Source: an uncultured bacterium (GTDB lineage Bacteria; Cyanobacteriota; Vampirovibrionia; Gastranaerophilales; Gastranaerophilaceae). Taken from it: a stretch of DNA of 18,467 nucleotides. The stretch spans positions 1 to 18,467 of the forward strand of contig URHD01000039.1 in NCBI GenBank assembly GCA_900547585.1, read 5' to 3'. A model generated the notes under the pieces. That model did no database searches and was not told the DNA's origin. It saw nothing but the letters and a program-made list of their open reading frames with translations. A program made the translations under genes and the position numbers. The stretch's first letter is position 1; every line of letters starts with the position of its first letter. Below are positions 6,228-13,161 of the stretch, piece after piece.

Positions 6228-6500
6228 AAAATGTATTTTGTACACTTATTCAGGAATAATTTTGAACTCGAATTTTTGAAAAATTTTGAGAAGCATGCCG
6301 GCATTTCATGACAAAACCAAAGACCTGAGCTATTTTCAGGGTAAAATCAAGGCATTTTGGGTTTATACTAAATTATATTATTTTATTTCTGATTTAACCC
6401 ATTACCCAGGTGGCTAATATTTAATAAAACATGTGTACATTTGTTAAGAGAGCAAAAAACTTCAAAAAGCCCAGAATAAGTGCACTTTGTACACTTTTTC
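6228..6500. repeat. 24-bp imperfect direct repeat with a TTTGTACACTT core
   Basis: 6228-6251 and 6477-6500 match at 19 of 24 positions and share the 12-base core TTTGTACACTT plus flanks. A related TGTGTACA is at 6432-6439. The second copy overlaps the -35 of the putative promoter at 6487-6515. They may be operator sites for a TGTACA-binding regulator in the 513-base gap between divergent genes. Apart from these sites and two promoters I see nothing in this gap. Confidence 0.45.
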
Positions 6501-6515
6501 CAAAATGCTTATAAT
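6487..6515 (+). promoter_or_regulatory. Distal promoter for the 6653 gene
   Basis: TTGTAC (6487-6492), a 17-bp spacer and a perfect TATAAT (6510-6515). It is overlapped by the second TTTGTACACTT repeat, so a repressor bound there would block it. Confidence 0.5.
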
Positions 6516-6556
6516 ACAATATTTTTCACCCGATATAAAGATTTTATTAATTAGGG

Positions 6557-6585
6557 TTGACAAAGAAAACTTTATGATTCATAAT
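6557..6585 (+). promoter_or_regulatory. Proximal sigma-70-type promoter for the 6653 gene
   Basis: A perfect -35 TTGACA (6557-6562), 17-bp spacer and CATAAT (6580-6585, 5 of 6). Transcription would start near 6592, leaving a 60-nt leader before the ribosome binding site AAAGGA at 6639-6644. Confidence 0.72.
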
Positions 6586-6652
6586 GAAAATGTAATAAAT
6601 AGTGTAGATAAAACACTTATTACAAATCAGATACAAGAAAAGGACAAGAAAA

Positions 6653-6982
6653 ATGAAAGTAAACAGAGTTCTCTCAGTTGACTATTCAAATACAAATAAA
6701 TCAAGAGTGTTAATGAACAAAAGCCGTGTGCTCGCAGCACCGACTTTCGGAGCAACCCCTGATATTGCAAGACAGGCTGTAACAGACCAGTTCATAGCCA
6801 GCGCTAATACTGCAAGACAGAAAAAACGCGATATGGTTGAAGATCCCCTGGGCGCACTTTCCGGCAAATTTACTGATTTAATCGGTATGTTTATCCCGAA
6901 AAACCAGCAAAAAGCCAGAGAACTTCAAAGCGCAATTGATTACTATTACAGCTCATCAGCAAACAATATTTTGAACAAATAA
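6653..6982 (+). CDS. Small hypothetical protein with an N-terminal PTFGA motif
   Basis: A 109-residue protein not assigned to a family. It begins MKVNRVLSVDYSN and contains a repeated (K)SRVL (residues 17-20 and 24-27), then APTFGAT at 29-35, a charged helical stretch around 40-65, an amphipathic or hydrophobic patch FTDLIGMFIP near 73-82, and a helical C-terminus. There is no signal peptide. Real-gene evidence is the clear promoter, AAAGGA 8 nt before the ATG, and the strong terminator after the stop. The MKxN start and TF(G)A motif resemble the start of the 13158 gene (MKINGLSS..ITFKA), suggesting a shared N-terminal tag. Function unknown. Confidence 0.75.
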   Translation: MKVNRVLSVDYSNTNKSRVLMNKSRVLAAPTFGATPDIARQAVTDQFIASANTARQKKRDMVEDPLGALSGKFTDLIGMFIPKNQQKARELQSAIDYYYSSSANNILNK

Positions 6983-7041
6983 CTAACCCGAAACATATCA
7001 CAACCCCAACTTAGTTCAGCACCCTGTTTGAATAGTTAAAG

Positions 7042-7066
7042 AAAAGCCCGATTTTTCGGGCTTTTT
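7042..7066 (+). terminator. Rho-independent terminator after the 6653 gene
   Basis: A 10-bp stem, AAAAGCCCGA (7042-7051) with TCGGGCTTTT (7056-7065), a 4-nt loop and a T-run. It lies 60 nt after the stop codon. Confidence 0.9.
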
Positions 7067-7091
7067 ATCTTTATCCCCCCCCAATATGCCC

Positions 7092-7177
7092 GCAAAAGAG
7101 TAGAAGAATTCTTATTTTTTGCCTCGATTCGCTTCGCTGGAATAGGTCAAAAAATAAGAATTCTTCTACTCTTTTGC
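7092..7177. repeat. Long perfect hairpin: 30-bp inverted repeat with a 26-nt loop
   Basis: Arms 7092-7121 and 7148-7177 are exact reverse complements over 30 bp; the loop is 7122-7147. The loop carries further pairing (CCT with AGG and ATTC with GAAT). It lies just after the terminator of the 6653 gene and is unlike a terminator in size. The arm sequence is unrelated to the 4307-4383 hairpin, but arm length and loop length are nearly the same. It lies in the 384-base gap before the HD-GYP gene. Confidence 0.82.
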
Positions 7178-7315
7178 AGGCGCTCCCGACTTTTTTCTAA
7201 ACACACCCTCCGTTTCCCGTATGTTCAAGAGAAGAAAAATCATATATAATATTGTTGTTTTATACTGAAAAAGATTAATTTTTGTAAATATTATGTACAA
7301 AAAATTAAAAAACCT

Positions 7316-7343
7316 TAAAGTTTTATCCCAAAAGTGCCGAAGA
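7316..7343 (+). promoter_or_regulatory. Sigma-28-like promoter of the HD-GYP gene
   Basis: A perfect -35 TAAAGTTT (7316-7323), a 12-nt spacer and GCCGAAGA (7336-7343, 6 of 8 to GCCGATAA). Transcription would start near 7350, 17 nt before the ATG. The spacer equals that of the perfect sigma-28 site at 12271-12298. Confidence 0.65.
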
Positions 7344-7366
7344 TAAGATGGTAAAGCGGTGAAAGT

Positions 7367-8488
7367 ATGGATAAAATAGCATTACTCAACGAAGATACCT
7401 TTGAACAGAGCCTCGGAGACATTCTGAACCTGAACTCCAGGGCTGACAAGCATACAATTCTCCTTGTAGATGACGAGGTGAATAATCTTCAGCTGCTTCG
7501 GCGCACACTCCATCGCGATTACAACATTCTCACCGCAGCTAACGGTAAAGAAGCGCTTCAAATCGTTGAGGACAAGGGAAAAGAAATTTCTCTAATCGTT
7601 AGTGACCAAAAAATGCCCGAAATGCAGGGTACAGAGTTTTTAAAACAGGTTTCGGATGAATATCCTGACATAATTAAGATTTTGCTTACAGGGCATCTGG
7701 ATGTTGATGCAATTGTTGATTCTATCAATGATTGCCACCTTTATCAGTATATAGTAAAGCCTTTTGACCCTGAAGAACTGAAAATGACCATTGAAGCGGG
7801 GATTAAAAAATACGATCTTGTGAACAACAAAACGGTTATTTTAAAGGATTTAAGAGAACTTTTTTACAAAACAATAAAACTCATTGCTGCTGCGCTAGAC
7901 GCAAAAGACCCTTATACGCATGGCCACTCGCTCAGGGTAACGCTTTATTCGATGATTCTCGCTAAAAAGCTGAATCTTGATGACACAACGCTGGAGGAAA
8001 TCGAAACCGCGGGGCTGCTGCATGATATAGGGAAAATCGGTATTCCGCAAAGCATTTTATGCAAACCCGGGCGGCTCACTGATGAAGAATTTGCAGTGAT
8101 GAAATCACATCCCGAGCAGGGCGAAAAAATGCTCATGGGGATTAAAAAACTAACGGTAATTTCCAACTGGCTCCGCACACACCACGAAAAATGGGACGGT
8201 TCCGGCTATCCGCAGGGGCTTAAAGGTGAAGAAATCCCGCTTTCGGGCAGAATTATCGCTCTGGCTGACACATATGATGCAATGACCTCGACCCGCTCCT
8301 ACCGCAAGGCTTTGAGTCATGAAACTGCGGTTGCCGAGATAAAAAGATGTGCAGGAACGCAGTTTGACCCGGTTCTGGCTGATTTATTCGTCCAGGTTCA
8401 AGATGAAATTAAAGCAGCAAAGGAAAATCCTGAAGCATATTACCCGAAATATAGTTATCTGCAAAAAATGATTAAAGAAACTGCATAA
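7367..8488 (+). CDS. Response regulator with HD-GYP c-di-GMP phosphodiesterase domain
   Basis: A 373-residue cytoplasmic two-domain protein. The receiver domain (about 28-148) has the acidic pair D35/D36, phosphoacceptor D80 in VSDQKMPEM, T108 in ILLTGH and K131 in IVKPF. The HD-GYP domain (about 165-350) has H187 in THGHSLRV, the HD pair H219/D220 in HDIGKIGIP, H248, H272/H273 in THHEKWDGSGYP (GYP 280-282) and D301 in LADTYDAMTS. All metal-ligand motifs look intact, so hydrolysis of c-di-GMP controlled by phosphorylation is likely. No sensor kinase is adjacent. A sigma-28-like promoter ties it to the flagellar regulon, fitting a role in motility. The ribosome binding site (GGTGA at 7358-7362) is weak. 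Confidence 0.95.
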   Translation: MDKIALLNEDTFEQSLGDILNLNSRADKHTILLVDDEVNNLQLLRRTLHRDYNILTAANGKEALQIVEDKGKEISLIVSDQKMPEMQGTEFLKQVSDEYPDIIKILLTGHLDVDAIVDSINDCHLYQYIVKPFDPEELKMTIEAGIKKYDLVNNKTVILKDLRELFYKTIKLIAAALDAKDPYTHGHSLRVTLYSMILAKKLNLDDTTLEEIETAGLLHDIGKIGIPQSILCKPGRLTDEEFAVMKSHPEQGEKMLMGIKKLTVISNWLRTHHEKWDGSGYPQGLKGEEIPLSGRIIALADTYDAMTSTRSYRKALSHETAVAEIKRCAGTQFDPVLADLFVQVQDEIKAAKENPEAYYPKYSYLQKMIKETA

Positions 8489-8490
8489 TT

Positions 8491-8655
8491 TAATCTAGTG
8501 TCACCTTAGCCGATTCTTACCTCTCACAAAACGATACTCAATCGTTCCCGCGCCCACGCCCTATTGGGCGAGGGCGGCGGGGCGGGCACTCAAAAAGTTC
8601 GTTCACGTCACTTCGTTCCTTATCACGAACTTTTCTCGGACAAAATTTAGTGTAA
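8491..8655. repeat. GC-rich multi-hairpin intergenic repeat
   Basis: It starts 2 nt after the HD-GYP stop with a 26-bp sequence (TAATCTAGTGTCACCTTAGC, then CGATTC, 8491-8516) that recurs with two mismatches at 18417-18442. Three stem-loops follow: ACGAT/ATCGT (8531-8535 with 8541-8545), CGCCC/GGGCG (8557-8561 with 8566-8570), and a 10-bp stem at 8593-8602 with 8625-8634. A partial copy of the left-end word, AATTTAGTGT, is at 8645-8654. The middle is much richer in GC than its surroundings. No coding frame is supported. Confidence 0.65.
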
Positions 8656-8684
8656 AGTTGTATATAAATCCCTAATTTTTTACC

Positions 8685-8713
8685 TTGAAAAAGAAGCGCT
8701 AACATGTAAGAAT
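8685..8713 (+). promoter_or_regulatory. Putative promoter of the OmpH/Skp gene
   Basis: TTGAAA (8685-8690), 17-bp spacer and AAGAAT (8708-8713) preceded by TGT, an extended -10. The -10 matches only 4 of 6. Confidence 0.4.
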
Positions 8714-8773
8714 ACTTAAATAATAAAAATAGCTTCCTAAAGTTTACTTTTTATAGAGAAGAGGAGAACACAA

Positions 8774-9232
8774 ATGAAAAATTCGAAAACATTGTTGGTA
8801 GGTCTTGCTTGTTTAGCTGTCGGCATGCTGTCAGGCGGTTTTGCAGTATCGAATATCAACACAGAAGTAGCTGTTGTTGATGTTCAAAAAGTTGTCTCAG
8901 CGTCAAAACAGGTAAATGCGCTCAAAGCAGAACAAAAAGCAAAAATGGAAGGACTCGCAGCTTTTGTAAAAAAGGCAAATGAAGAAGTAGCCGCCCAGAA
9001 AGACGAAGCCAAGAAAAAACAGCTCGCCGACAAATACACAAAAGAACTCAACACCAAAAAAGAAGCAATTAACAAAACCTACACTGAAAAATTACAGGCA
9101 ATTGACAAAAACGTTTCCGAACTCATTGCGAAAAAAGCAAAAGCAGGCGGATTTAACGTAGTTCTTGCAAAAGGCGTTGTTCTCTACGGCGGAACCGACA
9201 TCACTGCGTCAATTGCGAAAGAAGTTAAGTAA
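8774..9232 (+). CDS. OmpH/Skp-family periplasmic chaperone
   Basis: A 152-residue protein of the family that holds unfolded outer-membrane proteins in the periplasm. Residues 7-25 form a hydrophobic signal or anchor segment after MKNSK. The core opens with EVAVVDVQKVVSASKQ (31-46), the usual first strand and helix of Skp. A Lys/Glu/Ala-rich coiled coil follows (about 45-122), then the closing strand pair FNVVLAKGVVLYGGTDITAS, with the VLYGG..DIT pattern of the family. Length is normal. GAGGAG at 8761-8766, 7 nt before the ATG, is the strongest ribosome binding site in the window. It is a single-gene unit with its own terminator. Its presence implies an outer membrane. Confidence 0.9.
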   Translation: MKNSKTLLVGLACLAVGMLSGGFAVSNINTEVAVVDVQKVVSASKQVNALKAEQKAKMEGLAAFVKKANEEVAAQKDEAKKKQLADKYTKELNTKKEAINKTYTEKLQAIDKNVSELIAKKAKAGGFNVVLAKGVVLYGGTDITASIAKEVK

Positions 9233-9252
9233 TAATATAAACTTAAAAGCTT

Positions 9253-9275
9253 AAAAGCGCCATTTTGGCGCTTTT
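9253..9275. terminator. Shared bidirectional terminator between convergent genes
   Basis: A 10-bp stem, AAAAGCGCCA (9253-9262) with TGGCGCTTTT (9266-9275), a 3-nt loop, T-run on the plus side and A-run on the left for the minus strand. It serves the OmpH gene and the convergent large gene, whose stop codon adjoins the hairpin. Confidence 0.88.
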
Positions 9276-12236
9276 TTATTTGATTTTTAAATCGGGAAGC
9301 CCCCAGATAACTTTATAAAATTGTTTTCTTGTCAAACCGTAATGCTTTGCCAGTTGACCTGCTTCGGCATTTTTATAGCGTGAAAGCAGTCTTATATCAG
9401 GCAGATAATTTATCCCGAGCTTTGCAAGCAGGTCCTTTTTTGAGGCGAAAACGTCGATATTGTAAGTATATGTACCATCTTTGTAGTATCCTTGTAAAAT
9501 ATTGTCCAAAATCGCAATTTTAATGAATTCTACGGGGTTTTTGAATGAATCACTTTTCCCGTATTGCTCAATAATCCGGTCGAGCTCTTTTTCATTTCCG
9601 GAATCAAGCGCTGCAGCAAGCTGTTTTGTTATTTTAAACTCCTGCGCACTAAATTTATCCAAAACCGCATTCGGTCTTGATGCACCGTAGTCAATAACCG
9701 TTTTCCCGTAAACATTATCGCTTTTTTTATCACTTGAAATCATCCGGCTTGTCAGTGAAGAAAATTTGAATTCGTTCCGATTTGCCATTTCATTCGGACT
9801 AATAAATTTTGTCAGCATATAACCGTCGTTGTTTTCGCCAAATTTACCCATGTAAAATCTGGCAAATTCATTTTTTCCTGCATGCTTTGAGGCATAAACA
9901 GCAGAAGCAAGCTCTGCATAATTTCCGTGAAGCGCTTGCGTTTTTGCAGAACCGTCATTTACCATTCCGGGTTTTGAATGGAACGCCTTGAGGACATATT
10001 TTGTGCCGTTTACGTCAATTTCATATCCCGCACCGAATTGACCGCTTCCCAGTAGCTTTACCGAAACATCTTCACCCAGAATATTTTTTAAATTCTGTTC
10101 AAGCGCAGAATTATCTCTATTCTTAACGAAATCAGAAAAACATTTATCCACAGCAGCGATTCCATAGTTCCCTGCAAGTTTTCGTCCCCAGAATTGGGGG
10201 AGTTTGCCCACGGTACGGCTTATTTGCGGATTGTTTTGTAACAATTCACGAATTTCGTCCGAACTGTAATGCGATTTTTCGAGTTCATTAGTCAAATTAG
10301 CCGGACGGGGATTTTTGGCTCTTTGGGGCTTGATTCCGTCAATTTTCGGAGTTTCAGCATTACCCTGTGCAGGTTTAATGTTCCATTTGCCGCCCAAAAC
10401 GCTTTTTCGATAAACAAGCCCGTTTTCTTCAACCGGCGACAAATAGCCCTCTGTTGCCTTGCCAATTTTTGCAAAAATGCCGCCCAGCAAAGATTCAGGC
10501 GAATCAGCCGTATAAATTTTTCCGTCAGAAGCCACCAGCTCGTATTTGTTGTCCGGAGTTTTTCGGATTTTTGTGTTTTCAAGCCCCGCATTTTTCAAAG
10601 CTGCCTTAGCAGCGGCATTTGCGCGTCCGCCGGCGAGCATTGAGCCGAATTTATTTATCAATCTGCCCTGAATTTCGCCTGTCGCACTGCCCTCAAGCGC
10701 ACTCATAAGGTCATTGTCAGAAATCGCAAGCTCAAACAACGCATCAGTGCTTATTTCTGACGTAAAACCGGCTGTTTTAGCGCCCGCATTGAACGCTTTT
10801 TCAAGGATTTTCGGCGCTGCACCGCTGTTTTTCAAGGCATTCGCAATTTTACCTCCGAGCGGTCCTGAAACATAAGCCCCGAAAAACGCATAAGGGAGAG
10901 AATTTTTAGCTGAAGCAAGAATTTCGGCATTTTTTTCCGCAGTGAGCCCGGATTCGCTTGATAAAGCGTTTGCGTAATCCAGCGCCGTACTTTCAGCGCT
11001 GCCGAATGCGGTCATTCCTAATTTTACGAGATTAGCGGCGGCATTTGTGCCCACATTTTGCGCCAATTTTGCCGTTGATGAAGCAATCAGGTTTGAGCCG
11101 CCTAATGCGGCTGTCGAAGCTATTACAACCGCCATTTTTACGCCCTCAGCGCCCTGTTTTTGGTTTGCGACCCATTGTTCTGTGATTTCTTCGGGGTTTG
11201 AACCGCCAAGTGCGGATTTGTAGGCATTCTGGTAATCTTTTTGATAAGTTTCAAACGATTTTCCAGCCAGTTTTTGTTCATAAGCTTGATTTACGCTTGA
11301 TTTAAGGGAATTTAGGGCAGCGAGAAAATTTTGCTTTTCAGAAAGTTCCGATTTTGACAAAATTCCACCTGAAACCTTTTCCAGGAGCTGTTTTTTCAAA
11401 TTTTCGTCGCCTGAGCAATAATCATCAATAATTTGGACAAATTTTTCATCAAAAGAAACCTCCGGCATTGCAGAATCGGGCACAATCTGTCCGCGCTCTT
11501 TCAAAGCCCGGATTGACTGTTCTTTGTTGTAAATATTTTCAAGTTCTTTGATTCCTCGGTTCAAATTGTCGTATTTTTCTTTATATATTGAAATTTCGAG
11601 ATATTTTTCGGATTTTTCTTTAAAATCAAGGATTTGCGCCGCATCAAACTCTCTGCCGCGCAGTTTTTCAAACTGAGCCTCAAAAGCGCCCTGTTTTTCA
11701 ATGTTTTTGAGCTTTTCAGCGTTTTTGTATTCGTCGGTGAGGGATTTTTGCAGTTCTTTAACAGTTGTTATAGCTGTTCCGTCATTTGAAAAGTCAAATG
11801 TGTTCGCAATATTCTTAAAACCGCTCCACATACGGTCAAAAATGCCGTAATCCGCGCCATAATCATAAAAATTTTTATTTGCGTTTTGTGCTGCGTCAAA
11901 AAGATACTTTTGAACGAATTCGCGTGCCTCTTTGCGTTCGGCATAAGCCGGTGTTTTTACCGATTGCGCCGATGAGTGGGAAAAGCCCTCAAATTCCTGA
12001 TTTTGCGGAACATTTTGTGCAAAAATACCACCCGGATTAAAAGCAGGGGCTGTTTTTTCTTTTTCAAGCATTCCCAAAGCGCCAATATCAGTTTTTTTGA
12101 ATTCGGTATGGCTTGCAAGGAGCTTTGTGAGTTCATCATTCGACAATTTTTCAAGCTCAGCGCGCTTTTGAGCCGCTTTTTCGCCGCTCAGCCCGAGAGA
12201 ATTTATTATTTGCGTTATGAGAATCGGATCAGCCAT
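9276..12236 (-). CDS. Large protein with C-terminal kinase-like domain, sigma-28 controlled, candidate exported effector
   Basis: A 986-residue protein from the ATG at 12236, preceded by AGGA. An upstream TTG at 12323 keeps the frame open, but a perfect sigma-28 promoter lies inside that extension. Residues 1-40 lack a Sec signal. About 100-340 is highly charged and helical. About 366-395 and 445-465 are Ala/Gly-rich hydrophobic segments. The region from about 727 to 855 looks like a protein kinase fold: G-loop LLGSGQFGAGYEI (GSGQFG 730-735), YVLKAF with K750, candidate helix-C Glu E775, hinge GYMLTKF (805-811), catalytic SSDKKSDN with D836/K838/N841, and DYG at 849-851. These fit HRDLKPEN and DFG with the His and Arg replaced by Ser. 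A helical tail of about 130 residues follows. The rest of the protein matches no family I recognise. Export by the flagellar apparatus is inference from promoter and lack of signal peptide. Confidence 0.8.
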   Translation of the reverse strand: MADPILITQIINSLGLSGEKAAQKRAELEKLSNDELTKLLASHTEFKKTDIGALGMLEKEKTAPAFNPGGIFAQNVPQNQEFEGFSHSSAQSVKTPAYAERKEAREFVQKYLFDAAQNANKNFYDYGADYGIFDRMWSGFKNIANTFDFSNDGTAITTVKELQKSLTDEYKNAEKLKNIEKQGAFEAQFEKLRGREFDAAQILDFKEKSEKYLEISIYKEKYDNLNRGIKELENIYNKEQSIRALKERGQIVPDSAMPEVSFDEKFVQIIDDYCSGDENLKKQLLEKVSGGILSKSELSEKQNFLAALNSLKSSVNQAYEQKLAGKSFETYQKDYQNAYKSALGGSNPEEITEQWVANQKQGAEGVKMAVVIASTAALGGSNLIASSTAKLAQNVGTNAAANLVKLGMTAFGSAESTALDYANALSSESGLTAEKNAEILASAKNSLPYAFFGAYVSGPLGGKIANALKNSGAAPKILEKAFNAGAKTAGFTSEISTDALFELAISDNDLMSALEGSATGEIQGRLINKFGSMLAGGRANAAAKAALKNAGLENTKIRKTPDNKYELVASDGKIYTADSPESLLGGIFAKIGKATEGYLSPVEENGLVYRKSVLGGKWNIKPAQGNAETPKIDGIKPQRAKNPRPANLTNELEKSHYSSDEIRELLQNNPQISRTVGKLPQFWGRKLAGNYGIAAVDKCFSDFVKNRDNSALEQNLKNILGEDVSVKLLGSGQFGAGYEIDVNGTKYVLKAFHSKPGMVNDGSAKTQALHGNYAELASAVYASKHAGKNEFARFYMGKFGENNDGYMLTKFISPNEMANRNEFKFSSLTSRMISSDKKSDNVYGKTVIDYGASRPNAVLDKFSAQEFKITKQLAAALDSGNEKELDRIIEQYGKSDSFKNPVEFIKIAILDNILQGYYKDGTYTYNIDVFASKKDLLAKLGINYLPDIRLLSRYKNAEAGQLAKHYGLTRKQFYKVIWGLPDLKIK

Positions 12237-12270
12237 TATTCCTAATATTTCTTGCACATTCCTGTTAAAT

Positions 12271-12298
12271 TTATCGGCAAACTCCCCTGAAAACTTTA
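12271..12298 (-). promoter_or_regulatory. Perfect sigma-28 (FliA) promoter of the large kinase-like gene
   Basis: On the minus strand TAAAGTTT, a 12-nt spacer and GCCGATAA: both elements match the sigma-28 consensus at every position. Transcription would start near 12264, 28 nt before the ATG at 12236, with AGGA in between. Confidence 0.88.
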
Positions 12299-12465
12299 AT
12301 ATTTCCGGCTTTCTGTCCCCCAAAATAGCTTACTATTCAAGTGTTTTCGCAACTGTAACATTTTATTAAGAAAAATTTCAAAAAAATATTACCCCTGGGC
12401 GGGATGATTCTGCGCACGGGATTGGTTATCCTATATACTGTAAAACTGTAAAAAGGAGTAACAAA

Positions 12466-12867
12466 ATGAACGAACATATGGACATCACAATGGATACACG
12501 CAGGGCGCATGAGTATTTTTTGAACGAAATCTGCTATTCAATCGGAGCTCATGAGCTCAAAGAGCTCATTGCGAACGATTTGAACAGCTTTAACCTTATA
12601 GATGTGCGAAAATATGAAGATTACATCGACGGGCACATTCCGTTTGCGTCGCATGTTCCTGTGCATGAAATTGACGAACATTTGAACATGTTTTCAAAAG
12701 ATAAGGTGAATGTGGTTTATTCACATTCAATAATTTGCCGAAAAGCTAAGAAAGCAGCCCTCAAACTCACAGAAAAAGGCTATCCGGTAAAAGAACTCAC
12801 CGGCGGTTTCAAAGCTTGGAAAAAGCATGACTTTGATATTGTGAAAGATTCGGCGGATATGGGATAA
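12466..12867 (+). CDS. Rhodanese-like protein lacking the usual catalytic cysteine
   Basis: A 133-residue cytoplasmic single rhodanese domain. Family motifs are IDVRKYEDYIDGHIPFASHVP (residues about 45-65, as LIDVR plus GHIPxA) and ELTGGFKAWKK (110-120). The active-site loop reads VVYSHSIICRKAKKAA. In related proteins the residue after VVY is the sulfur-carrying Cys, here S86. A second Cys seen in the longer-loop subgroup is kept as C91. Sulfurtransferase activity is therefore doubtful unless C91 serves; it could be a binding domain. AGGAG at 12454-12458 lies 7 nt before the ATG, and a -10 TATACT is at 12434-12439 without a good -35. It is divergent from the large kinase-like gene. Confidence 0.9.
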   Translation: MNEHMDITMDTRRAHEYFLNEICYSIGAHELKELIANDLNSFNLIDVRKYEDYIDGHIPFASHVPVHEIDEHLNMFSKDKVNVVYSHSIICRKAKKAALKLTEKGYPVKELTGGFKAWKKHDFDIVKDSADMG

Positions 12868-12876
12868 TTTTGAACG

Positions 12877-12913
12877 GCAGGGTGCGTTTAGAGCGCATCC
12901 TGCTACCTTTTTC
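12877..12913 (+). terminator. Rho-independent terminator after the rhodanese gene
   Basis: A 10-bp stem (GCAGGGTGCG 12877-12886 with CGCATCCTGC 12894-12903, one G-U pair), a 7-nt loop and a T-rich tail at 12907-12912. It starts 9 nt after the stop codon. Confidence 0.8.
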
Positions 12914-12960
12914 AAAAATTTTGTGATATATTTTACCCATGTCATTCACACTACGTCATA

Positions 12961-13161
12961 TTTTCAGGCAGACGAGAAAGTCATCAGATTTATGAAAATT
13001 TTAAAAACTTTTTAGAAAAAGAATGTAAAATAACCGGCAGATTGAGCTTTCAGCACAACAATGAAGCTTCTGTGCTGCCGGGTCAGAATCCGCAATCTAG
13101 CAAAAAATATTTTGCCCGGTTTTATATCATTATACCGGAAATTAAGGAAGAACTGATATGA
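12961..13161 (+). pseudogene. Possible gene remnant or non-ATG small gene overlapping the 13158 gene
   Basis: The frame is open for 89 codons (12892-13158) with no ATG. Its last 60 or so codons read like real protein: YENFKNFLEKECKITGRLSF, then GQNPQSS and ARFYIIIPEIKEELI. Its TGA overlaps the ATG of the next gene (ATGA), the arrangement usual in coupled genes. An ATG frame opening at 12939 is out of frame by one base and stops at once. This could be a 5'-truncated or frameshifted gene, or a small gene starting at TTG 13042. The first part of the open frame crosses the rhodanese terminator and is not coding. Confidence 0.33.

Noticed and set aside
6290..6440. Possible c-di-GMP riboswitch or other structured RNA in the 6140-6652 gap
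   Set aside because: A few short pairings (for example ATGCCGGCAT at 6295-6304), but the conserved GEMM core could not be found on either strand.
6487..6681. 64-codon plus-strand frame before the 6653 gene
   Set aside because: It runs through two promoters and overlaps the real start; composition is that of AT-rich intergenic DNA and it has no ribosome binding site.
7092..7177. CRISPR or attachment-site interpretation of the long hairpin
   Set aside because: There is no spaced direct-repeat array, no cas gene, no integrase and no duplicated tRNA end nearby.
10269..10643. 124-codon plus-strand frame
   Set aside because: Antisense shadow of the large minus-strand gene, Phe/Cys/Arg-rich and without a ribosome binding site.
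12939..12997. Short ATG frame beginning MSFTLRHIF
   Set aside because: Only 18 codons, no ribosome binding site; mentioned only as a possible out-of-frame start of the remnant.
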